A stretch of 64,000 nt of DNA from Adiantum capillus-veneris (Eukaryota > Streptophyta > Polypodiopsida > Polypodiales > Pteridaceae): NCBI GenBank assembly GCA_014529385.2, contig CM043969.1, positions 24,475,946 to 24,539,945 on the forward strand, written 5' to 3'. The notes under the pieces are model-generated. The model did not search any database, was not told the DNA's origin, and worked only from the letters and a program-made list of their open reading frames with translations. Both the position numbers and the translations under genes were made by a program. Shown here piece after piece: positions 11,824-23,214 of the stretch (position 1 is its first letter; every line of letters starts with the position of its first letter).

Positions 11824-12933
11824 TTACATACTGTCTCTAGTAAATGACAGCAAGGGCTGAATAGAATCTTCCACAAACACTACATCCCGTGAAACCAAAA
11901 TACGCTCGGTTTGTGAATGATACAGCTTATAACCTTTGCTTTCAGCACTATAACCAACAAAAATACATTTGACAGCCTTATCATCCAATATTCTATGATG
12001 TGTTTGTGGCACCAAAGCATATACCAAACAGCCAAAAACACGCATGTGCTCAATAGAAGGCTTTCTATCGTGCCATGCTTCATATGGAGTAATATACTGC
12101 AAAGCTTTTGTAGGACACCCGTTAAGTACATAAGTGGCACACATGATGGCCTCAAGCCAAAAAGAATGCGGCAAAGCTTGACTTTTGACCATACATCATG
12201 CCATTTCTGTAAGTGACCTGTTTTTTCTGTCAGCAACACCATTTTTTTGAGGTGTATAAGGCAGTGTACATTGGTGTTTTACCCCACAACTATCTAGAAA
12301 TGCAATAAATTCATGAGACATATACTCTCCCCCTCGATCGGAACGAAGGGTGCCCATAGTTCATTTCGATACATTTTCAGCCATAGCCAGAAATTGTTTG
12401 AAGCACATAAAAACTTCAAACTTCACTTTAAGCGGAAATACCCATGCATGCCTGGAGTAATCATCAACGAAAGTCATGAAGTAAAGGTAATTTCCCAAGG
12501 ATGGAGTTTGCATGGGCCCACAAACATCACTAAGCACAAGCTGCAATCTGCATGTGGGCCTAATTGAACCATCCTTTGGAAACTTCGAACGCTGCATCTT
12601 ACCAAAAATATAGCCTTCACAAACATGTTTGACAGGTGCTTCAAGAGATGTCAAAGAATAAACCATATCAGATTTCTGCAAACGCAACAAACTAGCAAAA
12701 TTCAGATGCCCAAACTGTGCATGCCACAGTTTTGCATCTGAAACAACCCTTGAATCTACAACTGTATTTGAAAAATTTTGTCCACACTTGTCATACAAAG
12801 TGAGCTTATACAACCCACAACACAAAAGGCCAGATGCAACAATTTCATCACCAAAACTAAGATCATGAACTGTACATCTGCCATCCACAAATTTGACTAC
12901 AAGTCCAAGTCTAGCAAGTGCAAATACAGACAA
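11824..12933 (-). pseudogene. copia 3 integrase (GAG-pre-integrase plus core)
   Basis: 12361-12933 contains LWHAQFGHLNFASL (GAG-pre-integrase) and then LVLSDVCGPM and FVDDYSRHAWVFPLK. These are the integrase core start with its first catalytic Asp (S-D-V-C-G-P) and the conserved D-D-Y-S-R. After a break, 11824-12192 gives LPHSFWLEAI, ATYVLNGCPTK, TPYEAWHDRKPS, RVFGCLVYALVP and KCIFVGYS. The intervening D/E catalytic part lies around 12200-12360 and carries stops. Confidence 0.88.
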
Positions 12934-13165
12934 AAGATGCTTCTTGATCCAGGTACATAAAGTGCATCAACAAGTGTGAAAGAACTACCATTTTTATCAA
13001 TAAGCACAATCTTTTCAACTCCCTGAACAGGATAAGAGGCATTGTTGGCACAAGTGACTGAATTCCCATGAGGGACAGGGAGGTGAAAAATTCACGATGT
13101 GAGGTAATGTGCTTTGTAGCACCACTGTCAAAATACCACACATGTGAATCTGGAGCAACATGCAT
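12911..13165 (-). pseudogene. copia 3 aspartic protease
   Basis: WYFDSGATKHIT places the active site D-S-G at 13121-13129, followed by T, with the H-I-T expected of copia proteases. It reads in a different frame from the zinc knuckle before it and from the integrase after it (12361-12933), so it is broken by frameshifts. It would cleave the Gag-Pol polyprotein. Confidence 0.85.
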
Positions 13166-14123
13166 GCATCATGGACAATAGGATTGTAAGTGCACTCTGC
13201 ACTAAAATCCCATTTTGCATCAACATCATCATCAGAGTCTCCTTTCACAGAAGACTCAACAATGGATGCATTTGTAGTGGAACTAGCATTTGAAGTGGAA
13301 CCACCCTCTTTCTTCTTAGCCTCTTTTTCCTTCAACTTAGGACACTGCTTGATCAAGTGATCAATAGCTTTACAATAATGGCAACACATCTTCTTTTTGC
13401 CCTTATCATTAGAATTGCCAGACAAAGTGCTGCCAGCAGAAGCATTGGGAATAGAAGTTTTGCCACTCGCAGCAGAACCATAAGAAGTGGTTGCATTGCT
13501 CACAATGCATCAAACTTGACAACTTCATGATTTCCTTGGGTCATAAGTCTCCAAGTACTAGCAGTTTGGTAAGAATCTGGCAAGGCATCAAGAACAGTCT
13601 GCACAAGGGAACTGTCTGAATGGCTTCACCTACATAAATAAGTTGCTCATTGATATCCTTGACACCAGCAAGGAAAGTTTCTTCCTCATGCATAATCTTT
13701 GATTCCAGCTCTTTACGCAGCAAAGCAATTTTTGCCTCATTGCGGCTTGCATAAAGACCTGCTAGAAAATCCCAAGCCTGTTTTGCAGATCTCGTTGAAC
13801 GAATGTGAGGAGTAATGCTGCGCTTCATAGGAAACACAATCAACGCATGAGCCTGTGCATCCTTTACATCCCAACGAGCTTGTTCTACCGCAGACAAAAC
13901 AACTCTAATAGCAACAATCCTTGCAACAAGACCTGCAACATCCTCAACATCGCCTACATCCTCAGAACCAGGACGTACATCAATGCCTTGCACAATATTC
14001 CAGACGCCCTTTGACACAAGAACATGTTGTATCATGTAAGCCCACATAGGGTAATTGTCCCCATCCAATCTTTCCTCAACAGACAACAAACATCTTGAAC
14101 ACATCTGTGTTTTTGTCAGCCAT
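13010..14123 (-). pseudogene. copia 3 gag
   Basis: An ATG at 14123-14121 opens MADKNTDVFKMF, followed by a frameshift near 14085. The 13541-14266 frame then gives a copia gag core (VEERLDGDNYPMWAYMI, a W-Y motif; SAKQAWDFLAGLYASRNEAK). A second shift leads to the 13015-13503 frame with the zinc knuckle CCHYCKAIDHLIKQC (CX2CX4HX4C) and Lys/Glu- and Ser/Thr-rich flanks. It would package RNA in particles. At least two frame changes make this copy defective. Confidence 0.85.
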
Positions 14124-14435
14124 GGAAAATGCCTGCACTTGATGTGAAAACTGCCCGAAATGAGGAAAAACTGAGTGAGACCAGCACATGCTATAAAGCA
14201 CAACCCCGTGCAATAGACTGTATGGGACCTATTATGCAGTAATTGGCGCTGATCGAAATTTTGCACAAAATGACAAAATTGCCATCGCAGACCTTGTTGT
14301 AGTGGAAACGGAGGTTAAAATGAGCCCGAATTAGAAATTTGAGTAGACTGAGCTCACCAAAGCTCACAAAAATCAGAGAAAGTGAGCAGGCGTGTGCTGG
14401 AGATACTGGCGACTAAGCTTAGGAGGATGCAACCT

Positions 14436-14447
14436 GCTCTGATACCA
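14436..14447 (-). promoter_or_regulatory. copia 3 primer-binding site
   Basis: On the minus strand this reads TGGTATCAGAGC, complementary to the 3' end of plant initiator tRNA-Met, two bases inside the 5' LTR. Reverse transcription would start here. Confidence 0.92.
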
Positions 14448-14449
14448 AT

Positions 14450-14676
14450 TGTTGGTTTTAGGGTTACAGAGAAACGCACACAGCTTGGAGAAGACAAAGG
14501 AAGCTCAAGGCACACAACCTAGAGTGTGCTACTTAGTGTGCAATGGAAATATAGACAGCCCTAGAGTGATGAGTGTCTATACAATGCACGCGGGAAAAAA
14601 CCTCCTAAAGAGGGAAAACATGCCCCGGCGGTCCTAGTGTGTTCACACACATCACTACCACATGTATATGGTAACA
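14450..14676 (-). repeat. copia 3 LTR (5' LTR)
   Basis: Begins TGTTGGTTTT, ends TATGGTAACA, and is followed by ATTCA. For this minus-strand element it is the promoter LTR. The primer site lies just inside it. Confidence 0.92.
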
Positions 14677-15179
14677 ATTCAAAGAGCGTGTAGCATAGTG
14701 ACTGGCAACGTACTAAGAAACCACTACTATTGATAACTACATGTATCCTCAATGTGTCTTAGTTTGACTTTCACATTATGTGCCCGTTCAGTCTGCACTA
14801 GCTACTCGTCCAATTCTAACCCATTTAAATTACTCAAAAAACATGGTTATAAAGTTGTGTTAGGTTCTGCGTGTGATTTTGCATCTATACAAAAACTCTT
14901 TATAGCTTTCATCCCTCAACAAATGAATTATAATCACAAAACAAGTAATTGATACAAAACAATGTTAGTTCTTGCATGTATCTTTGTAGCTATTGACTCA
15001 CAAGTTGGAGGGTAGACTCTTTTGGGAAGTCATGATTTTGAAACACAAAAAATTCCTCTCATTTTCCCCTTTTGATACCCCCTCCCTTATTTTTAAGCTT
15101 GGGAGATAAAGTACTGGGGGCCTACCCTTAAATTATACGCTTATGTAACTTGTAAAAAAAACCCCCTCCCCTACACTTA

Positions 15180-15495
15180 CGTGGTGTGCTAAGTTTTCCA
15201 TGGTGAATCCTCCGGGACACAAACTAAAATCAGAATAGTTTAAGATAGGGATATAGCCAAAATGCTGTAACTGCTTCATTCTCTTCTGACTCATATGACT
15301 AAGCCGGCTATGCCACAACTCCTCACAACATGAACTTGGTACCATTGCGCATATGCAAATTCACATCTCCAATTCCACATATCTCAAGTTGATGAGAATC
15401 ACCTAGCTTAATTGAACCATGTGTAGAAGCATAAATGGAGAACCATTCCTTGTGAGGAGTAACATGAAAACAAGCACTTGAGTCAATAATCCAAT
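15180..15495 (-). pseudogene. copia 2 protease and GAG-pre-integrase remnant
   Basis: W-I-I-D-S-S-A at 15473-15493 is the protease active site, with D-S-S in place of D-S-G, so catalysis would be lost. In another frame, LWHSRLSHMSQKRMKQLQ (15250-15315) is the conserved LWH-RLGH motif of the GAG-pre-integrase domain. Downstream (lower coordinate), copia 3 has inserted after about 14681. Confidence 0.75.
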
Positions 15496-15699
15496 TATTT
15501 CCACAGCATTATCAAGAGCTAACAATGCCTCTGACTCAAATTAGAAATAAGACTAGTACATCGGACGTCTACAACACATTAGGGACAATATCTACATGTG
15601 AAGAGGTGCAAAACTTGCGACAATGGCTTTATCCCTCTCTTTTTGCAACAAAAGGAAATACTTTTTCATGCGTCCCTTCTTGTGACAATGGTAGCATTC

Positions 15700-16424
15700 A
15701 AGGTTGCTTGTGTCACGTCCACATCTATTGCTACATGCATTCTTGCAATCTTGAGAATGATCGCAACTGTGACTGCGACTATGACCACTCTGACTGGATT
15801 GTTTCTCTGGCTACCTCCACTAGCCATATACGCATCACCATGTGCACTGCTGAGTGTGAAGAGATTGACGTCGGATCTCTATTCTGAGCAAAGCACCAAT
15901 AACATCATTGAAATCAAGCTTTCCCTTAGGGACAAACTTACTAATGGCAATGTTGAATGTACCCCATGATGGAGGCAAAGAGCATGATAAGAAAATGGCT
16001 TTTATTTTATCATCAAAATTAAATCCCTTTGATGTAAGTTGCATAAACAAGCTATAAACTCATTTAAGTGTGATCTGACACTGGTACCCTCTTTTGGGTC
16101 GAGACGCATAAGCATCTTCATGATTTTTTTTTTTTTTGAGGCACTCTTGCCATCCCAAGCTGAGAATAATGACTTCCATAGTTACTCTGCAGTAGTCTTA
16201 TCCATAATCATAAAGAAAATGGACTCACCAAGGTGCAAGCAAATGGTTGCCATAGCACGAGCATCAAGCTCTTCCCACTAATTATCAGTGTAAACACTCA
16301 CTTTATGTGTTTTCAATGGCATCTCAAGGCCCTTATTGACTAAGGAATCAAGCATACATCGCTTCCATTTTGTAACAGCAAACTTCTTGATACAATATTC
16401 TTCTTTTTGAATAGTTCCAGCCAT
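15700..16424 (-). pseudogene. copia 2 gag remnant
   Basis: An ATG at 16424-16422 opens MAGTIQKEEY, a typical copia gag start. Later segments include LWKSLFSAWDGKS, MQLTSKGFNFDDKIKAIFL (15835-16050), and a CX2CX4HX4C-like knuckle near 15690-15720 (CYHCHKKGRMKKYF), whose last Cys is replaced. Several stops interrupt the frame, and an A/T run at 16126-16138 disrupts it. Gag would form the particle that packages the element RNA. Confidence 0.7.
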
Positions 16425-17567
16425 GACTGACAAGAGCAAATGCAAGAGAGTGAGACTAGAAATTTATGGAATTTTTTTTGCGGAAATTGTAGCAGTGTCC
16501 TTTGAACAGAGATTAAAATTTCAATCAAAACTGAGCAAAAAACAATGCAGAAACCAACAAAGAGTGTTGATTGAGCATAAACTGGCATATATTGCTCAAA
16601 GAAACTGTTGAACTTGGCATCAAAGCACCTATACCTATCTATACATGTCCTATGGAGAGGCCACAAATGGGATCTCAAGCAACCTCATCCACCTCACACT
16701 GAGTAACCTGACCCCAGTGCTCGACTTTAAATAACCTCATGCAATGACCCTCACAAAGGTTATGCAAGCATAACTAGCCACACTTTTAGAAAGGGCTCTT
16801 CCAGATCGAGTCTCAAAAATGGATGGGATTGCCAAAACAAGCCAGAATTTGCTCCACAACAAGCTACAATAGCAATATCCGCACCACAACGTACATCCAA
16901 AACGTGAAACTATCATTACAAGACTGTAGGACACACACTCCAAGAAGCACCAGCAATGAGTATGCAGACAAAATCATAGAACCAGCTCTCTGCAAGGAGT
17001 AAAACGCTCTCAATAGAGCACAAGAACTCTCAAGTGCTAGTCATGCATAAATCATATGCATCCAAAACTCCCAGTAGAATTGTAATACCTATCACTGCCA
17101 AAGATGCTCATAGATCTACTGTGTCCAAAGAACTTGTGACTATCCCTATACGTGAAAAACTATAAGTGAGAGCTATCTCTAAAAAGCTGTCAACAAGTAT
17201 GCATAAGCAATACCACAGAGAACATACAACATGACCAATAATGCATATGGAAATCCAAAACTGCTCTTAGAAAATGCATATAAATGTTGCTAATGGCAAT
17301 CTATAATTTGTCTCTCACTACCGACAAACTATGTATATCTCTCTCTCTCACTCTCTATAATGCCAGACAACATGTGAAAACCTGTGGTCGATGTTTCCGA
17401 AGTTGATGCCAATGCCGGATGTCACTCCTCTATGGAAGGGGCACCTTATCCATGCATGTAAATGTTGGAGGATCAATCTATGCGACAAGTAGAGAAAATG
17501 GGTTGTCGATGCTGAGAATCTAAGTATGTGTGTGTGACTAATACCGAGAGGAGAATGCATCGATGCT

Positions 17568-17602
<35 letters not shown>

Positions 17603-17885
17603 CTCGATGCCTTGAAGTTGAGATAAAGCTATCTCTTTCTCTCTCTCTCTACTCTCTTTCCTCTCTTACTCAACTCGAATGCACAATCTGTCTTAAGAAA
17701 ATAATTTTTGCGTTTTCAACTTTAGACGCATTTGCACTTCGAACCATCTTATGAGTTCTTATACAAAGTCAGAGGGCTCAAAGCGATCTACATTTTGATA
17801 AAAAAAGGTTTTTGAATCCGAGTTTTGTAGCTGCAGTTATGAGAAAAACAGGGACCTACTGTCAATATATCCTAAATTGAGCAAC

Positions 17886-17931
<46 letters not shown>

Positions 17932-18123
17932 TCATAGATACCTCAATCTCTCAGCTCTTGTGGCTTGTGGTGTTTAGCCGGTTGCCAGCTTGATACATGA
18001 GCTCTATGTGTCGAGCTCACCATGCCTCCATAGCCATGGAAGCTCCAAGATTTGATCCATTGCCAATGTGAAGCTTTCCGGGAAGAGGGAAATGTCGAGA
18101 GAGGAGTATCACTACAACCTTCA
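16425..18123 (-). other. copia 2 leader region with simple repeats
   Basis: This lies between the copia 2 gag start and its primer site. No gene is supported. It contains a (TG)n run at 17567-17600 and a (CT)n run at 17890-17930. At about 1.7 kb it is long for a copia leader, so an extra unrecognised insertion may be present. Confidence 0.4.
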
Positions 18124-18135
18124 ACTCTGATACCA
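18124..18135 (-). promoter_or_regulatory. copia 2 primer-binding site
   Basis: The minus strand reads TGGTATCAGAGT, one base off the initiator tRNA-Met type. It is followed on the plus strand by a TG-starting candidate LTR end at 18138. Confidence 0.7.
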
Positions 18136-18137
18136 CT

Positions 18138-18660
18138 TGTAGAGTGCATGGTGCATGTGGAGTGAGAGGAAGAAAAAGATTGAACAATGAGTGTTGGTGG
18201 AGATCTTAGTGAGGATTTTTGGAAAACCTCACTACTTCTTATTGCTCTATATGATCAAAAGAATAGATAAGGTTAGTACAATGTCAAGAAGTGTGCAATG
18301 CGGCTAGGAAAGCGCTAGGCATCTGATTGTGAGAGTTCGCAATAAAATCAAGCAAATCACAAGCATTTAGAAGCAAGAGAAACACTTAAAATGAACAAAA
18401 ATCCATCCATGAAAGCTTGACTCAAAAAAAGAATCGAGATCAACTCAAACTCTTGTGTGTGTGATGCTAGGGTCAACTCCAACCCGTACGTATCTGCCCA
18501 AACTATGATATAATTTACATGTGAGAGGCAAGGCCCATAGGCCAACATACAACAAATGTGTGTCAAAAGAAGAAAAATGAAACAATCTTCATCTACGATA
18601 ATTCCTAATTCTTGGGGATGTTTTCCCCAATATCTTGGGAGAAACTATTTGTAGGAGATT
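18138..18660 (-). other. Candidate copia 2 LTR and unassigned flank
   Basis: The element side starts TGTAGAGTGC just beyond the primer site. A possible opposite end is CATACAACA at about 18546-18554, giving TGT...ACA. There is no second copy in the window to confirm it. Nothing else is recognised up to the PPR repeat at 18661. Confidence 0.35.
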
Positions 18661-19554
18661 TCTTGCCTTTCCCTTTCACCATGCGATGGTAGTCCCATAT
18701 CCACTTTGATGAATTTCAGCCTTGTAATCTTTGTTTTGTTCCACCCATCCTTCCAGGTATCTTTTTCCAAGGGTACACACGGCTAGGATTAGTACTCGCT
18801 CTAATAGATTCTAGCAGCTTGTGTCGGAACCATGATTCATTTGCCCTCTTTTGAAGTTGTGTATGTTTCTCCCCTTGCATGGCATGAGTGCTGCATTTTG
18901 CCATATGCAATTGCTTATGCTTGCACCTTGAAGACTTGTGGCCTTATGCAAGACCTTCACATGAGGTGAGTGAATTCGTGATGATATTACTGGTCATAGA
19001 ATGTTCATGTTATACTTGGCAATGCTTTGGTTAATATGTATGCTAATGTGGTGCCTTTACAAAGCACATAAAGTTCTTAACGAGCTCTGTGTTCAAAATG
19101 TATTCGCTTGGAATGCGTTGATCCTTACCCAACACAATTGTGGCAAGGAAGGTATGGAATGGTCATTGGTATGCTATGCCTAACATGGTTGTAGTACCGT
19201 TGGGTTGTTCTAAGTAGATGAGAATGAATATCCTTTCTCCAAATGCAATCACATATGCTTGAACCTTGAAGGCCTATGTCCTTCACAAGACCTTCACATG
19301 GGTGACATAATTTATAATGATAATGATGCATAGGGTTGTTAGAGGAACGTGTACGCTTCACATTCCTTTGGCCTTCATGTATGAAAAATATGGAGCCCTC
19401 ACAATAGCACATAAATGTTATTGGATGATCATTCTTTCTAGAACATTGTCTCTTTGCCAGCGTTGATTCAAGGATATGCCCAACATGGCTATGGCAAGCT
19501 GGGAGCTCTGGGTTGTTTTAACAAGATACTTCTCTCGAGTGGGTCATTGTATGT

Positions 19555-19815
19555 AAATTTTATATAAAAAGTGCATTCAAGGAATATTTATAAAACCCCT
19601 TAGTTGTGAATTTTCATCAATAAAAGGGACCCTTTTCCTATTCAATCCGTAAATTTTTTTCAAGATCATTTTTTTGACATCCTTCTTTATGTGAAGATGT
19701 GAGAAAATATAAAATAAAATTATCCCTATAGTTGAATTATCCCTATAGATGAATTATCCCTATAGTTGAATTATCCCTATAGTTGAACCCACGTGATGGG
19801 AATTTTTATATAGTA
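19555..19815. repeat. AT-rich dispersed repeat, copy 1
   Basis: Runs from TATATAAAAAGTGCATTC to GAACCCACGTGATGGG, near a TTTTTATATA end, and interrupts the PPR reading. It shares order and blocks (GTGCATTCAAG, AAACCCCTT, GTTGAAC-CACGTGA) with 21190-21385 and, more distantly, 54895-55110. No coding capacity. It may be a small non-autonomous element. Confidence 0.6.
19719..19786. repeat. 17-bp minisatellite, four copies
   Basis: Unit ATTATCCCTATAGTTGA occurs four times head to tail, with one T-to-A change in copy 2. The sister site in unit 2 (about 21343-21360) has one copy. Confidence 0.9.
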
Positions 19816-20289
19816 GTGACCTCTCCAAGATACATCTACAAATGTAATCATCTATCCTAGTACCTTCAAGGCATGTGGGCTTATACAAGGCATTCTCATG
19901 CGTGAGGGAAGTCACGATGATCTTACGGGCTGATAGCATGGAAATGCTTTGGGAAATATGTACGTCAAATGTGGTGTCCTTACAAAAGCACATATAGTTC
20001 TTAATGAGATTTCTATTCAAAATGTAGTCTCTTGGAACACAATCTTCCCATGATATACCCAACTTGGCTACGACCGGGAAGCTGTCAACTATTTTAACTA
20101 GACAATATGGACCATGGCTTTCTGCAAATGAAATCACCTATTCTTGCAGCTTGAAGAATTGTGGCCTTACATAAGGCCTTCATGTGGGCGACAAAATTCA
20201 TGATGACATTGCTAGTAAGGGTTGTTTGAGGGACAAATTTTGCTTAGCAATGCTTTGGTAAATATGTACACTAGCTATGGTCTTGCCTT

Positions 20290-21854
20290 TCTTGCCTTTC
20301 CCTTTCACCATGCGATTGTAGTTCCATATCCACTTTGATGAATTTCAGCCTTGTACTCTTTGTTTTGTTCCACCCATCCTTCCAGGTGTCTTTTTCCAAG
20401 GGTACACACGGCTAGGAGTAGTACCCGCTCTAATAGATTCTAGTAGCTTGTGTCGGAACCATGATCCATCGGCCCTCTTTTGAAGTTGTGTATGTTTCTT
20501 CCCTTGCGTGGCATGACTGCTGCCTTTTGCCATATGCAATTGCTTATGCTTGCACCTTGAAGACTTGTGGCCTTATGCAAGACCTTCACATGAGGTGAGT
20601 GAATTCGTGGTGACATTACTGGTCATGGACTGTTCGAGAAACATGTTTTACTTGGCAGTGCTTTGGTTAGTACGTATGCCAATGTGGTGCCCTTACAAAA
20701 GCACATAAAGTTCGTAACGAGCTCTGTGCTCAAAATTTATTCGCTTGGAATGCGTTGATCCTTAGCCAACACGATTGTGGCAAGGAAGGTATGGGATGGT
20801 CATTGGGATGCTATGCCTAGCATGGTTGTAGTACCGTTGGGTTGTTCTAAGTAGATGAGAATGAATACCCTTTCTCCAAATGCAATCACATATGCTTGAA
20901 CCTTGAAGGCCTATGTCCTTCACAAGACCTTCACATGGGAGACATAATTTATAATGAGAATGATGCACAGGGTTGTTAGAGGAACGTGTATGCTTCACAT
21001 TCCTTTGGCCTTCATGTATGAAAAATATAGAGCCCTCACAATAGCACATAAATGTTATTAGTTGATCATTCTTTCTAGAACACTGTCGCTTTGCTAGTGT
21101 TGATTCAAGGATATGCCCAACATGGCTATGGCAAGCTGGGAGCTCTGGGTTGTTTTAACAAGATACTTCTCTCGAGTGGGTCATTGTATGTAACATTTAT
21201 ATATCGTGCATTCAAGGACTATTTATAAACTCCTTAGTTGTGAATTTTCATCAATAAGAGGGACCCTTTTCCTATTCAATCTGTAAATTTTTTTCAAGAT
21301 CATTTTTCTTTATGTGAAAATGTGAGAAAATATATATAAAAAATATCCCTATAGTTGAACCCACGTGATGGGAATTTTTATATAGTAGTGACCTCTCCAA
21401 GATACTTCTACAAATGTAATCATCTATCCTTGTACCTTCAAGGCATGTGGACTTATACAAGGCATTTTCATGGGTGAGGGAAGTCACGATGATCTTAGGG
21501 GTTGATAGCATGGCAATGCTTTGGGCAATATGTACGTCGAATGTGGTGCCCTTACAAAAGCACATACAGTTCTTAATGAGCTTTCTATTCAAAATGTAGT
21601 CTCTTCGAACGCAATCTTTCCATGATATACCTAACCTGGCTATGGCTAGGAAGGTGTCAACTATTTCAACTAGACAATATGGACTATGGCTTTCTGCAAA
21701 TGCAATCACCTATTCTTGTAGCTTGAAGAATTGTGGCCTTACATAAGGCCTTCATGTGGGTGACAAAATTCATGATGACATTGCTAGTAAGGGCTGTTTG
21801 AGGGACAAATTGTGCTTAGCAATGCTTTGGTAAATATGTACACTAGCTATGGTC
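20290..21854 (+). repeat. Tandem unit 2 of the PPR-derived duplication
   Basis: Direct copy of 18661-20289, with scattered substitutions and a single copy of the 17-bp motif. PPR-like sequence continues beyond its end to about 21975, so this was a duplication inside a longer pseudogene. Confidence 0.88.
21190..21385. repeat. AT-rich dispersed repeat, copy 2
   Basis: Sister of 19555-19815 carried along by the tandem duplication. It lacks the minisatellite expansion. Confidence 0.6.
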
Positions 21855-21975
21855 CCCTTAAAAAAGCACATAAGGTTCTTAACAAACTTTTTGTCCGAAA
21901 TTTAGTCTACCAGATTATGTTGATTGCACCATATGTTCAACGTGGCTTTGACAAGGAAGCTCTTCACTATTGATT

Positions 21976-23046
21976 GTGGGATATACCAATATGGTGGTGT
22001 TTTGGATTTTTCTGAATGGTTGTGATCACGGGGTCCTTGAGATAGCGATACCTATTAGCTGCTGTCTCAATTTTTCTGGCCAAAAGAGTATGGTGTCTAA
22101 TTGAGCTGCAACCCCATTTGCAACAAATACAATTGTTGATCAAATGTGCAAGTACATCATTTATATTGGACTTTTAACAATTGGATATAGTTGTTTTTAA
22201 ACTTTTTTGTGATTTAAAATTTGGAATGCAACGAAATGTGTATCGATAACAAAGTGCCCAAACCACAATGCAAATAGAAAATTACTAGAGAGAAATTCAG
22301 GTTGTTATCTTGTTCTTGAATACCATGACTATGTAATAGGAAATGGACTACGAGGCAGGGCACAACTTTCATTTCTTATAAATTTTGGAGAGACCGTGAC
22401 CATTGTCCACCGTACTTTCGCGATGGCACACATAGGCTGAGCACCATCTACTTTTTTGATATTTTTATAAGATTTTCTTAGTGCAAAAAGTTTAATCAAT
22501 GTTTTGCTTTGTCCTTTGTAGCTCCTCAAAGGTGAAAATTTTGATGTACAAACTTGTTCGAGTGAAAGCATTACTCATAAGGTTAGTGCTATGTCTTGAT
22601 GGACAAATTGCATGCGTGCTTTACGAACAAAAACGAGGGTTTCATTTCACCAATGTGTTTTACAAAATCTTCTTTGATTAATTTGATTTTTTATATAGAA
22701 AAGAACTTGTCCTTGAAAAGCCAACCAAGTAAGACTATTCAATAAGAAATACCAAGAAATTTACTGATATTATATTATTTTATTTTCAGAACTTATATTG
22801 CGACGACAATGCTTGGCCAATGGCCAGTAATGAAGGACAAATTTCAGGGGTACTTTGGTAATTTCCAACATCAATAATTTGGAGAAAATTGTGACACTTG
22901 TTTTGAACGTGGTTCGTTTCTCTGTGTACACTACGTAGAACGTGCAGGCTCATGAGTTATGTTAAAGACCGTTTCGAGTCTGTTCGACTTCCAGGGACAG
23001 AACGAGCAGGGAAGGCATGAGCTGGTGTACATAGAAAAGAGGTAAG

Positions 23047-23096
<50 letters not shown>

Positions 23097-23214
23097 GGCT
23101 GAAGGGGGCCTAGCTGCTGATCATTATCGTCGTCATCGTCCTGTTTGCCGTCATTCCATTAAAGCTGGTTGTCAGAGGGAGAACAGCAGGCTCACGGTCA
23201 GAAAGGACAGCAGC
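21976..23214. other. Unassigned AT-rich DNA upstream of the S1-like gene
   Basis: No gene or element recognised. A (GA)n tract occupies 23049-23097, about 120 bp before the ATG at 23215, and could lie in the promoter or 5' UTR. No convincing TATA box was found in the last 200 bp. Confidence 0.5.
23049..23097. repeat. (GA)n simple repeat upstream of the S1-like gene
   Basis: Nearly pure GA dinucleotide with one GG interruption. GAGA-type tracts near plant transcription starts can bind BBR/BPC-family factors, but no such role is shown here. Confidence 0.8.

Larger units (their letters stand above)
9658..14676 (-). mobile_element. Complete Ty1/copia retrotransposon (copia 3), 5019 bp
   Basis: Two direct 227-bp LTRs (9658-9884 and 14450-14676) bound an internal region with primer site, gag, protease, integrase, RT and RNase H in copia order on the minus strand, and a polypurine tract. 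ATTCA flanks both sides (9653-9657 and 14677-14681). The LTRs differ at roughly 25-30 of 227 positions by eye, so the insertion is old. The coding frames hold several shifts and stops. It sits inside the integrase region of copia 2. It could be mobile now only with help from another element. Confidence 0.93.
7263..18138 (-). mobile_element. Old Ty1/copia element (copia 2), split by copia 3
   Basis: Read from high to low coordinate: primer site (18124-18135), leader, gag (from 16424), zinc knuckle, protease (about 15473), GAG-pre-integrase (15345-15280), then copia 3 (9658-14676), then integrase (about 9400-8706), RT (8340-7800) and RNase H (7625-7263). The domain order is that of Ty1/copia. 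It is full of stops and frameshifts. The 3' end is lost at 7263, inside a tandemly duplicated RNase H segment, and no 3' LTR is present. A candidate 5' LTR is 18138-18554. Confidence 0.8.
18661..20289 (+). repeat. Tandem unit 1 of the PPR-derived duplication
   Basis: Starts TCTTGCCTTTCCC and ends CTAGCTATGG-T. It aligns over its length with 20290-21854. The minus-strand shadow frames 18716-18910 and 20345-20539 are near identical, as are 19125-19412 and 20762-21049. It is about 64 bp longer than unit 2, mostly because of the 17-bp array at 19719-19786. Confidence 0.88.
18661..21975 (+). pseudogene. Decayed pentatricopeptide-repeat (PPR) gene sequence, duplicated
   Basis: Plus-strand fragments match plant PPR repeats of the organellar RNA-editing/processing family. 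Examples are AIAYACTLKTCGLMQDLH (18910-18965), ILGNALVNMYANVVPL (19010-19058), AHKVLNELCVQNVFAWNALI (19060-19120) and NEITYSCSLKNCGL (about 20125-20175). The sequence continues past the second unit as KKAHKVLNKLFVRNLVY (21860-21912). Stops and shifts are frequent, and an AT-rich repeat interrupts each unit. PPR proteins bind organelle RNA; this copy cannot encode one. Confidence 0.7.

Noticed and set aside
18716-21709. Repeated minus-strand ORF pairs (18716/20345, 19125/20762, 19760/21272)
   Set aside because: Pairs exist only because the region is duplicated. The minus translations lack known motifs, while the plus strand carries PPR signatures.
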